NCBI GenBank assembly: GCA_008933995.1
Contig: WARS01000069.1
Span: 124,001-188,000 of the forward strand
Reading direction: 5' to 3'
Length of the DNA stretch: 64,000 bases
From: Datnioides undecimradiatus
Taxonomy: Eukaryota; Chordata; Actinopteri; Lobotiformes; Datnioididae
The position numbers and the translations under genes are program-made. This document shows, piece after piece, positions 51,808-61,720 of this stretch. The notes under the pieces were generated by a model, which had not been told where the DNA came from, ran no database searches, and saw nothing but the letters and a program-made list of their open reading frames with translations. Within the stretch, counting starts at the first letter, position 1. Each line of letters starts with the position of its first letter.

Positions 51808-51925
51808 GGATGATCAAACGCCGCCAGTTTCTTGCGACGGAAATGGCCTTAGCGATTCAAGATGGGGAGAATTTATACGAAGGCTTTTAAAAAGTCCAAG
51901 AAGAAACTTTTGGCCTCTGCAGGCA
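51808..51925 (+). other. candidate cryptic or nested exon within intron 1
   Basis: A T-rich tract ending TTTTTTTTGCAG (51807) is followed by 118 bases and then a consensus donor, GCA followed by GTAAGT, at 51926. One frame is open throughout (starting DDQTPPVSCDGNG and ending RRNFWPLQA). Another starts MIKRRQFLATEMALAIQDGE and reaches a stop after about 28 codons. I recognise neither product. Its U2-type ends do not match the U12 ends of the host intron, so simple cassette inclusion is unlikely and a separate promoter or a chance match is possible. At 118 bases it would also shift the frame. Confidence 0.3.
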
Positions 51926-52255
51926 GTAAGTTACCAGCCCGTCCGCGTTTAATAATTCCGGACGGCTGGATTGTTAAAATAGCGCAGGGCTCCAGATGAC
52001 TGACCTACAAAAAAGCTGCTCAGGCAGTTGGAGGTGCCTGCCAGAGTCAGGCCAGAGGCAGGAGAGAGATTACAGCTTTTATCTTTGGCATTTGTTGTTT
52101 CTTTGCATCGTTTGTGATGCTCTCCGTGTTTAGATTCTTATTTTTCAATAATATTTTAATTAAAATTCTAGTTTTAATTAGTCAGACAATAAACAATGCT
52201 CTTATTTTACCTTCATGCTTTATTTGAGACCCAGTTCCCACAGTGATACATGCAA

Positions 52256-52486
52256 TCTAATCTAATCTAATCTCATCTAATCTAATCTGATCTGGTCTAA
52301 TCTGATCTGGTCTGGTCACCAGTCTGGTCTGGGAGTCTGCAATCTGATCCTGATCTGATCTGGCTGATCTGGTCTGGTCTGATCCCTAATCTGGTCTGGT
52401 CTGGTCTGGTCTGGTCTGATCTGAACTGGTCTGGTCTGGTCTGATCTGGACTGATCTGATCTAGTCTCTGATCTGGTCCTGGATCT
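52256..52486. repeat. TCTRR pentamer satellite
   Basis: About 230 bases of degenerate five-base units: TCTAA at the left end, then TCTGA and TCTGG, with runs of pure TCTGG near 52390-52420. The graded change in unit type suggests spread by slippage and unequal exchange. Confidence 0.88.
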
Positions 52487-53021
52487 TCAGTGTTTTAACC
52501 TGAATCCCACCTGCAGCCACAGTCTCAGCTGCTTTCACTTCAGGAGTGTGTGTGTGTGTCTGTGTGTGTGTGTGTGTGTGCAGCTGTCACACCCTAGAGA
52601 TGAGACTCTTTCCTTGAGTTGCATCATGGAAGATGCTCTTGAGAGTGTTACTTTCTCGCGTGTGTCTTGTGAATAATTTGTTTGTAGCCTTATGCATGTG
52701 TCTGTGTGGTGTGTGTGCACGCGTGTGTGTGCACGTGTGTGTGTGTGTGTGTGTGTGGCACATATTTGGGCTGCATGTGTTTGTTGTTACCATTCAGTTT
52801 TGAAAATGGTGGCTACAATGGCTCAGCTTAGCGGAGCCAGGCAGTGATGGGCGGTTGGTTGTGCATGCATGTGTGTGTGTGTGTGTGTTTGCGTGTGTGT
52901 GTTTGCTTGTGTATGTGTGTGTTCAGTGTTCAGGGGTGTGTGTGTGCATGCTGTTGACTGGGGAAAGAATCTGCTCTGTAGTTCTCATTAGCAGCCTGCC
53001 AAGTGGCACAGCAGATATTAA

Positions 53022-53090
53022 AAAGAGAGAGAGAGGGAGAGAGAGAGAGAGGGAGGGAGGGAGGGAGAGAGAGAGGGAGAGAGAGGGAGG
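53022..53090. repeat. GA/GGGA purine tract
   Basis: About 70 bases purely purine on the plus strand: (GA)n interrupted by GGGA units, with GGGAGGGAGGGAGGGA at about 53051-53066. Confidence 0.9.
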
Positions 53091-54272
53091 CGCACCCTTT
53101 TATCTTTCACATGTCTATATATAGCAGTTCATGGAGGAGAAGAGTGGAGCAGGATGGGAGGGAGGAGGGGAGGTGGAGGTAGAGAGAGGATGGAGAGAAG
53201 GCAAGATGGCCGAATCAGAGCGAAGGAGCGAGAACGATCCGGAGCCACTCTGAGCGGTTCTCAGGTTCAGAGGAGGAGCGTTCGACCTGGGAGGGAGGAG
53301 GCAGATGGAGGGATGGAACCTCCAGCGTGAGGGATGTTCCTCCTGCAGCGCGGACGTTCACATGTTCCTATATTGATACCAGCAGCTAACAGCTAACGTT
53401 GATTTTAAAGGTGAAAACCACAGACGTGGCGCCCGGCGTGTCGGGTTTTGAGCTGAAATGACAATAAAAATCCTTTCCTGCGTTGATTTTGCGCCGGGGA
53501 CGCTGCGCTCTTCAGCAAACGCCTTTGTCAACAACACGTTTCAGTTAAACATCCTTCAAAGAACAGATCAACGCAGAGCCAGGTGTTACTGATATGTCAG
53601 ACTCAGCCGGGTCCAGCTCTGAAACAGACTCACAGAGAACCCAAACTCTGAACCTGACACCCGTAATTTACTTCCAGCAGGAGACCTGATCCAAACGGGA
53701 CCTGCGGAGATCTTATTAGACCACGATTAGACTATAGAGTAGGATTTGGGTTGGGTTTCACGTTCGAGGAGCCGAGCGAACCCCGTGAAGACGTCTGCTG
53801 CAGCCGGATGTGCATCATGAGCGAACATCCGGTGTAGTCCAGCATAGCATCTCCACGCTGACCTCCGTGGTTCTGCTGTGGAACCCAAATCGTGGGCGGG
53901 ACCACACCCAGCGACCGGGCGGCGGGTGCGAAACCCGCTCGGCTGCGTCTTCGTCCTCATCTCGCACTTTTCATATCATCCAGGGAGCTCGCGATGCATT
54001 TGGAAAATCAGAATTAGAAATGAAATTCGAGTGCGTATGAAGCTGTTTCCTGCATGTTGGCGAGGGAGGATGGAGGGCGAGAGAGAGGGAGGGAGAGAGA
54101 GCGAGCGGGTGCTTGCGTCACTCCCATAAAGGAGCCGACTCTTGCTGAGTCGAGCGCTACACGGTTTCATTTATTTGATAAAGCTTCATTTGGTGTGATT
54201 TAAAATCTCCCCCTCATCAGGCTCGGCTCCCGTAAAGCACAGCCTCAGCGCCACGCCAAAATGCCTCATCAG

Positions 54273-54314
<42 letters not shown>

Positions 54315-55177
54315 CAGGCTTGACGGGCAAACTGGTACACAAGGACGTTTCTCACAGGATGGCTTAGACTGAGGGGCATTTAAACTGGTGTGGGTCGGTC
54401 GGTGGAGCAGGGGCGGGTAGTTGTAGCAGGGGATGCTGGGACGTGTAGTTTTGTGGTGCAGAAGCGTCTTTGCCCGGTGCATCACCTGCACCGGGTGGTT
54501 CAATGAACCCGGGAAATGAAAACATGTCGTCAAATCAGAATGAAGACAATCCGCCGCGTCATGTCCTGCGCTGGCTGCAGGCCTGTGGATGTTAAAATGG
54601 AGTTTCTGAGCTGCAGATGACCAGGTTTTCAGATTATACACGGATGTGGTAGATGTCAGCTCCTCTGCAGGTGTAGGTGTGTTTTCATTGTGTTGCATGA
54701 GTTACACACACTTGTGCCGCTGCCCATGAACGCAGGCGGGCACAGGTGTGACGTGCACCGTGCAGGTTGATCGCAAAGGGCTTAAAGAGTGTTCGACCAT
54801 CACATCGGTCCACACTGACGTCATCAAAGGACACGCTTTTGCTCCGTCGCGCAACCAAAATACAACAGAGCTCAGGCACACGGGACATGTCCAAATACTG
54901 GACCCCCGGGGCCAAACTGGACCCCTGGGGCCCGGAGCGAAGGCGTTTCAGCTGATCCCAAATCCCCCCGGAGCGCAGATTGTGCTTTTACTTTGGCAAG
55001 GACGCGCTCTTAATGCTCGAAGGGTCACTTCGTCGTTAGCGCTCAGCTACTGCGTCCGCTCGCACGCTCCTCGTGGTATGCGGCCATTTTGAAATGTTGC
55101 CTGAAAAATGGAGCGTGTGCATAAAAACCAGCCATCTCTCTCTGTAATAAGTTAATACACTTGCTGGCAGAATGATG

Positions 55178-55263
55178 AGTGTGTGTGTGTGTGTGTGTGA
55201 GTGTGTGTATGCAATAATAGGCAGTGGAGTAACAAAATATTGCTGATGTGGGTATTTCCTTTC

Positions 55264-55320
<57 letters not shown>

Positions 55321-55513
55321 CAAAGCCTATTAGTGCATTAGCTAGTGTAATAATGCGTGTTTGCATGTGTGTGTGTGTGTGTGTGCATTTTTTCTGTTTG
55401 CATACATGCCTTTGTGTGTGTGTGCATGCGTGTGTGTGTGTGTGTGTGTTTAATGGTTTGCTTTGAGTAGCCGCCTGCAGTGGAAAGAAGAGATAAAGAG
55501 TGAAAGGAGGAGG

Positions 55514-55551
<38 letters not shown>

Positions 55552-55570
55552 TGTGTGTGCGCGTGTGTGT
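55178..55570. repeat. cluster of long GT microsatellites
   Basis: GT tracts at about 55178-55208, 55267-55319, 55368-55385, 55413-55449 and 55518-55570, all on the sense strand of intron 1. Confidence 0.9.
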
Positions 55571-56103
55571 GCGATGTGAGGTCAGTGTGTTTGGCAGGGC
55601 AGGGCTTGTTTGTGGCCATCAGAAAGCCATTTTAATTAACGAGAAAGCAACACACACACACATTTTTTTGCAGCGCTCACCAATAACACTGGTGCCAAAA
55701 ACTTCTGCTCTCTAATTGCTTCCGATTCACATAATCTCTGCCCGTCCCCAACGAAACGAAGGACCGGAGGGAAGTGGGAGACAGAGAGCGAGGAGAAAGG
55801 ATCAAATCTGGAGGGGATCAGCGCTTCTGTTCATCGGGAGGAAAGGAAGAAGGAAGTTGTGACTTCCTGTTTGCAGGCAGCTAGAGGAGGAAATTGAGAA
55901 GGCAAAGAGTAAAAGAAAGAGGGATAAGAATAAAAAATAAAGAGCTGCAAGTGAAAAAGAGCGAGAAGAAGAAAGGAAAGTCAATAAAGACGAGGGACAG
56001 TGGGGAAGATGGAACGGAGAAGGCAAAACAGATGAAAAACAGGGAGGAAGACAGAGAGATCTGGACCGTTATCGAGAGAGACTGCAGGGAGGTGAAGAGA
56101 CGG

Positions 56104-56148
<45 letters not shown>

Positions 56149-56456
56149 GCAGTGTTACCTCCTGCTTTCAGCAGGTTGTTAGGCCAGCAGAGTGTGTGTC
56201 TGCTGAATAATAGATGGCGTAGCAGGCTAGCATGTAGTCTGAAGGCGCACACACACACGCACACACACACACTGCATCTGCAGGCTGCGTAAGGTTACTG
56301 TAAATTGATTTGCAACAAAATCCTGTGAGTTGTTCGTATCGTGATCGGTGCAAATAAAAAAAAACAAGTAGGAGGGAGAGAACATCGTTTCCACTCCTGC
56401 AGGTTCAGTACCGTCCTGCAGGAAGAGCCGCGGACTGGCCCACAGGACGGCAGCAC

Positions 56457-56638
56457 GTTAGCAGTGTGCTAACGTCTGTTAACTTCTGTTAGCACACTGC
56501 TAACATGCTGCCACCCAGAAGCGCTTGCTTATGTTAGCACACTGCTAACATGCTGCCATCCAGAAGTGCTAACTTCTATACATATTAGCAGTGTGCTAAC
56601 TTCTGTTAGCAGTAAAGAGCTGAAAGCAGTGTGCTAAC
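56457..56638. repeat. tandem perfect inverted repeats (TTAGCAGTGTGCTAA)
   Basis: GTTAGCAGTGTGCTAAC at 56457-56473 is the exact reverse complement of GTTAGCACACTGCTAAC at 56488-56504. The latter recurs at 56533-56549, and the first form returns at about 56585-56600 with a partial copy at 56626-56638. With flanks, the first pair reaches 25-bp arms with one mismatch and a 14-base loop. The family is unknown. Confidence 0.85.
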
Positions 56639-56729
56639 ACTAACACTGCTAACTGCATGTTAGCGTCCGTGGCTCAGGCTCGGGCATACATGCTGTGTGT
56701 GTGTGTATTCTCCACCAGATATTACAACA

Positions 56730-56762
56730 GAGAAGAAGAAGAAGAAGAAGAAGTAGAAGAAG
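56730..56762. repeat. (GAA)n trinucleotide repeat
   Basis: About ten GAA/AGA units with one interruption (GTAGAAGAAG) in intron 1. Confidence 0.85.
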
Positions 56763-57079
56763 ACTTCCTGAAATGGGGCTAATTTGCTAAATATCTCTTC
56801 CAGCTTCCTGAATCTGAATATTCAGCTTCTCTTGTTGAGTCTGATCTTCAAGCGTGTTCTTCCTGGTCCGTCAAGTTTCATGAAAATGGTCCGAGTACTT
56901 CCTGTGCAGCACGTTCATAGACGAGGTCTTTTTTGTTTCCCGCTGCTGCATCTTCCACAAGAAGATGTGTGTGTTGAGCGTTCGCCAGCCGAGCATGTGC
57001 AGCGTAGCTCAGCGGCGTCTTGTTAGCGTGCAGCTACTCCTCAGACCGACCTGTCTGATCCGCTCACATCCACCCGCAG

Positions 57080-57121
<42 letters not shown>

Positions 57122-57322
57122 GCCGTCCTCCGGCCATAGTGTCAATGTCAACGTTGCATCTGGTAAACACGACAATAGACACGTACCCCACACACACACA
57201 CTAACTCAGACGGACACACACACGAAGGCTAACAGGATAATGACTGGCCAATTAGGCACAGGCTTGATCTGTCTGGATGTATCCAGTCATCTTAGCCCCT
57301 CCAGCGGCCATTACTCAGGCAT

Positions 57323-57356
<34 letters not shown>

Positions 57357-57932
57357 CACAGCACAACACATACAAACGCACTTGACTGGATGGAGCGCTG
57401 TGAAAAGCTGGCTGCTCCACCAGGCGACCTCTGTGAGTCAGGCTGCCCTGTGTGTGTGTGTGTGTGTGTGTGTGTATACTGCTTTGTTTCCACGTCCAGC
57501 TTTGATGAACTTCCTGTTTCCTTCTCCTCAAACCCCGCTGCTGTGTATTTTGGGGAAACCGGGAAAAAAAACGGGAATATGGAGGAACCTCGAGCGGATT
57601 AACAGCCGCACGCCGCAGCGCCACGCGTGTGATGAAAGGGCGACAGTTGTTTACGTTCAGTGTAAAAGGTTCAAGCGGAGTTAAGCGTATTAACAGAGAC
57701 GTTAAAACAAACAGATGAGTCACCGCGTTCTTTGCAGGAAAAACCCAAAACACATAAAATCAAAAAGGATGAGAGCAACAAAGAGTCCATGTGCATCCTT
57801 ATTTCCTTTCCTTATATCCTTCAGTGCGTGCAGAGTGTATCTGTGTTTGCATGTGACGTCTCAAATGGCACCATCAAGACATCTGAGTTCATGGCTGCTG
57901 CTTCATCTCTCTGGTGTGAGTGCTTATGTTTC

Positions 57933-57934
<2 letters not shown>

Positions 57935-57970
<36 letters not shown>
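57935..57970 (+). repeat. (GT)18 tract directly upstream of exon 2
   Basis: Eighteen perfect GT units ending 16 bases before the U12 branch-like element and 36 bases before exon 2. It is complementary to the (AC)21 tract at 58115-58156. Confidence 0.95.
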
Positions 57971-57972
<2 letters not shown>

Positions 57973-57985
57973 ACTCCGTGTCATT

Positions 57986-58005
57986 GGCCTTAACTCCAGC
58001 CGCAC
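57986..58005 (+). other. cacna1a: U12-type branch site and AC acceptor
   Basis: GGCCTTAAC (57986-57994) matches the U12 branch consensus TTCCTTAAC except at its first two bases. The intron ends CGCAC, with the AC terminus at 58004-58005. Distance from the likely branch adenosine to the end is about 12 bases, in the normal U12 range. There is no long polypyrimidine tract, as expected for this intron class. Confidence 0.8.
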
Positions 58006-58111
58006 TCCGTTTGAATGGATGATCCTCACCACCATCATCGCAAACTGCATCGTCCTGGCTCTGGAACAGCACCTTCCTGACGGAGACAAGACGCCTCTGT
58101 CTGAACGACTG
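58006..58111 (+). CDS. cacna1a: cacna1a exon 2: segment IS1
   Basis: This 106-nt exon completes the split proline codon and reads [20 protein letters not shown], then [15 protein letters not shown]. It forms transmembrane segment IS1 of domain I and the short IS1-IS2 extracellular loop. The match to Cav2 channels is nearly residue for residue. Trp replaces the usual Tyr after PFE, and DGDKTP is closer to Cav2.2 wording although exon 1 favours Cav2.1. The exon ends in phase 0. Its donor, CTG followed by GTAACA, is weak because C occupies +5, and the (AC)21 tract starts at intron position +4. A (GT)18 tract lies 36 bases upstream. Flanking introns are about 27.3 kb and 427 bases. Confidence 0.95.
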
Positions 58112-58159
<48 letters not shown>

Positions 58160-58538
58160 TAAATAATATATAAAACTTGTTTATGTTGTTTTATTGTTAT
58201 TGTTTGTATGTTACATAGACTTTCATTCATTTCCTGGATCCAAACAGCAGCTTTTCCCCCATCGTGGCTGTTTCCTTAGTGCCCGGTTGGACAGAGCGTC
58301 ATCATTTAAACTGGCCATTAGTCTGAGACGTGTCCCTGAATGCAGCACACAAACACAGAGTACACAGGCATACACTGGCAGAGCAAACACGGCCGCGAAC
58401 GAACACAAACACGGCAGCCAATGACAAACTGACGTACAAGAAGGTAAACTCTGCCTCCCACTGACCGCTCCCCTCTTCCTCTCCTCTTTCCTCACCCGAT
58501 CGCCCCCCCTCCTGCCGTCCCCCCTCCCTCCCCTGCAG
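58112..58538 (+). other. cacna1a: cacna1a intron 2, 427 bases, GT-AG
   Basis: Begins GTAACACAC and ends in a C-rich tract CCCTCCCTCCCCTGCAG. The first 45 bases are almost all (AC)n, a sequence type bound by hnRNP L in vertebrates. No other structure is evident. Confidence 0.9.
58115..58156 (+). repeat. (AC)21 tract starting at intron 2 position +4
   Basis: Twenty-one perfect AC units forming part of the exon 2 donor region. It is complementary to the (GT)18 tract at 57935-57970. Confidence 0.95.
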
Positions 58539-58678
58539 GAGGAGACAGAGCCCTACTTCATAGCCATCTTCTGTTTTGAGTCCGGAATCAAGATCCTGGC
58601 TCTGGGCTTTGCGTTGCATAAGGGCTCCTACCTGAGGAACGGCTGGAACGTCATGGACTTCGTGGTCGTGCTCACCGG
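58539..58678 (+). CDS. cacna1a: cacna1a exon 3: segment IS2 and start of IS3
   Basis: This 140-nt exon begins [20 protein letters not shown], continues [20 protein letters not shown] and ends FVVVLTG, split after two bases. It covers transmembrane segment IS2, the IS2-IS3 linker and the first half of IS3 in the voltage sensor of domain [16 protein letters not shown] is an invariant Cav2 stretch. The acceptor is CCCTGCAG and the donor is GTGAGT, both strong. Small changes from mammalian Cav2.1 (Ala in YFIAIF, Ser in FESG, Leu in KILALGF) are conservative. With exons 1 and 2 it gives 542 coding bases. Exon 4, which should continue IS3 and add the IS4 arginines, is not found before the window end. 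Confidence 0.95.
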
Positions 58679-59372
58679 GTGAGTCCGCCGCGACGCCTCT
58701 TACAGTTTTTCATTTTTAGCTTTACATCAAATTAAAATGTTTTTTTTACATATTTAATTTTTTTAAAGTCAAAACTATTTATTAACATTAGTTTTACTCA
58801 GGTTTTATTTGTATTTCTGTATTTGCATGTGTTGTTGTGCACGTGGTGCCCGACGTGCACCTCCCTCTGGATGCTGAAAGGTGTAGGATGCGTTTCCATG
58901 GTTACCTGCTCCACTCTGGGCCCTGGGTTATTTGGGCCAATCAGGCTGAGGCTTTATTTATTTTTTATTTTAATTCCTCTCAGACTCTCGAGTCTGCGTA
59001 GTGAGCTACGGCGCTACGTGACGTGACGCAGCAGAGGTGTTCAGACGGGTTTCTCCTTCAGTGTTGATGGTTCAGGAGGTTTTTACTGGGAGCTGAATTC
59101 TCCACAGAGGTCTCCTCCTCTCCAAAACAAACAGAGCCGCTGATTCAAACCCAGAGAAACACTGAATAAAGCAGTTCCACCTTAAAAACCACTGTTTCTC
59201 CCACGCCGTCGGCCGCACACGGGACGTCCTGGAGGGGCGGCGAGCCGAGCTGCTGCTAACATTTGCTCAGCTTGTTTCTCTGATAACTTCAGATCCAGAC
59301 GTCCGACGACTGAAATCCTTCATCTGCTTCAGATACAGAGTTAAAAACAAGCAGCGGCTGAAAAGAGGAGCA

Positions 59373-59505
59373 CAGAAATGTGTCTTACAGCTGATCCAGA
59401 GTCAGTTTATCAAGCTGCTGACACACAGAAATGTGTCTTACAGCTGATCCAGAGTCAGTTTATGAAGCTGTTGACACACAGAAATGTGTCTTACACCAGC
59501 TCAGA
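59373..59505. repeat. 53-bp tandem repeat, 2.5 copies
   Basis: Units start at 59373, 59426 and 59479, each beginning CAGAAATGTGTCTTACA. The first two are nearly identical over 53 bases; the third diverges after CTTACA. The period is not a multiple of three and no coding role is suggested. Confidence 0.9.
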
Positions 59506-61399
59506 TTATAGCAGAACTCAGCACCATGATCTAGTTGTTTTTAGCCATTTTAATGGAGACATGTCTCATATTATAAGCTTATAAAAGTTTAAAGTTGCTT
59601 TATCATGTATTTTTTCTCTTTTTCTTACAAAATTAATAACATTAAACATCGTCTAGCCCTGATGTGTGCAGGCAGGTGTTAAGAGTAACTATTGTGTGTG
59701 CATGTTGTGTGATCTAAATATGGCTGCCTGTGCAAGCTGGGGGAGGGGGGGTGATGGGTGGAGATGGTAACAAGATACAGTGTTTGTCAAGAGGGAGAGA
59801 CTGAGACACACACACACACACACACACAGACACACACACACACACACAGACACACACTTCAGTGCATCCAGTTAAATCTAAAAAGTGTGTTTTATTAGCG
59901 GCGCTGCTGATAACAATGTTATAATAGCATAAAGATAGCATATCTGCGTGCGTGTGTGTGTGTGTTTGCACGTGTGTGTGTGTGTGTGTCTGTGTTACAG
60001 CGGGATGACTTCCTCTCTCGTCTGATCTCAAACACACTCGCCCAGTCGCAGCAGAGGTCTGGTTGTTCAAGGTGCGCGCGTGTGATGATCAGGGCCACTC
60101 CCCCTCAGTCGCTATCCTCCTTTAATGAGGACAAACACACACATGCACACGCGCACTAACACACACGCGCGCGCACACACACGCGGACTGGATCAGAGCA
60201 GCACTGCAGGGAGCAGCAACCAGGGCAAAGTGAAATGTCACTTCTCGGAGAGATGGGGGAGCAGGTTTGTTGTTATGGCGATGGCTGAGAGAGTGGTAGC
60301 ACATGTCCTCTGTGTGTGTGTGTGTGTGTGTTCAATTGTGCATTATCAGAATAAGATGCACAGGCGTGCACAGGTAAAACAGCAAAGCTTCAAATCTGTG
60401 ACAGGCAGGAAACGCGTCGTTAGCCCCGCCCCCGACCTGCTTCAGCCCAGTCATCTCAATCCGAACCGCTGCAACGGTAACGCACGGGGACGCCCGTCTT
60501 ACACACGTCTTCCTTACATACGTGATGTCACTTAAATGCTGGTCCTCTGGGTGCAAACCGTGTGTTTGTTTGACTCGTTCGTCCACCCTCACACCGACCT
60601 TGTGCGGGAAGGAGGTCACCTGACTTGCTCTGGTGGCTAATACTGCTGTGGATTGGTTTGTAATTGGAGTGAGCTGGAAGCCGGGTACGTCTCCCACAGA
60701 CGCTGAGGGCTACCTTGTGCAGGGGCTGTTCTCTCACGGGATGCTCAGATAGTGCAGAGGTTTGAGGGCGGGGGTCCCAGGCAGGTGTCCATGAAGTCAA
60801 GTTCATATCATTCGATGAGGTAATGTTGGTTAAAATATGCAGTTTTAATGCCGCAGAGTTGTGCATTTTGCATTGCACAGCTGCATTATTGCACAGAATG
60901 CCTGTATTGTTTAGTCAGTGCTGTTGTTGCCTATGCAACATGTGCATATTTACACATATATTATATATAAATTGCGAGCAAACGATGGGGTTAAAGCTGC
61001 TGACGTGGGTGAAATACGTCCAAGGGCCGGGCAGATAGATGGAAAGATAGTCAGGAGGTGTGGATACACAGATAAATAGGCTGAGAGATGGAGGGAGCCC
61101 TGTGAGAGATGAAACCTCCCCCTCTGCCAGAGCAGCAGTGGAGTAGAGCTGTACTACTGCAGCTAGATAACAGAGGGAGGAGAAAGGAGGAGGAGGTGGA
61201 AGAAGAAGAGGCCACGTGACGATGTCTCTGCGTTCCCCTGGGCTCCGGATAACAGGACAGAGAGAGGGAATACAAGATGGGTTTGGCTGTTAAAGAAGGC
61301 ATGAGAGGGACGGAGAGCAGAGGGGAGGGAGAGCTGGGGAGGAGGAAGCCCACAGGAACGAGGGAAGAGTGATGGGTGCAGGGACGGGGGAGGTGAGAG

Positions 61400-61525
61400 T
61401 GATGTATGGAGAGAGAGGGAGAGAGAGAGAGAGAGAGGTTTGGAGAAAGGATGGGAGGAGGAGGGAAGGCAAAGATGGAGATGGAAGAAGGGGGGAGGGA
61501 GGGAGGGAGGGAGGGGGAGGGAAAT
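61400..61525 (+). repeat. purine tract with G-quadruplex-capable GGGA repeat
   Basis: (GA)n at about 61408-61437, mixed purines, then G6 followed by AGGGAGGGAGGGAGGGAG and GGGGAGGG at about 61490-61520. The G runs lie on the sense strand of intron 3, so they would also be in the RNA. Confidence 0.8.
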
Positions 61526-61569
61526 GAGAAAGAGCAAACGCCGAAAGGAGCACGCTCAGAGAGGGATGG

Positions 61570-61570
61570 A

Positions 61571-61602
<32 letters not shown>

Positions 61603-61676
61603 GTGTGTGTGTGTGTGAGTGCTGCAGTAACCTGCTTTTCCCTGCTCCCTATGATCAATCACTCAGCACAGCCTAT

Positions 61677-61718
<42 letters not shown>
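61570..61718. repeat. GT tract and CA tract in opposite orientation
   Basis: A (GT)24-like tract with one interruption (61570-61617) is followed by (CA)19 (61681-61718). The 63-base spacer would form the loop if they pair. Confidence 0.92.

Positions 61719-61720
<2 letters not shown>

Larger units (their letters stand above)
30746..58005 (+). other. cacna1a: cacna1a intron 1, U12-type AT-AC, about 27.3 kb
   Basis: The intron starts ATATCCTTT (30746-30754), a perfect minor-spliceosome donor. It ends with a CCTTAAC branch-like element at 57988-57994 and the terminal dinucleotide AC at 58004-58005, about 12 bases past the likely branch adenosine. Joining the ends restores ITEWPPFEWM in frame, as expected in this family. 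AT-AC introns are known in voltage-gated sodium and calcium channel genes. Besides repeats listed separately, CA/GT tracts lie near 30937, 31028, 42611-42642, 48221-48250, 50863-50891, 52735-52756, 54279-54313, 56109-56146, 57084-57118 and 57326-57354. I see no well-supported nested gene. Confidence 0.88.

Noticed and set aside
61051-61662. 203-codon minus-strand frame
   Set aside because: Reads through GA/GGGA and CA repeats. The Ser/Pro/Leu content is the pyrimidine complement of the purine tract.
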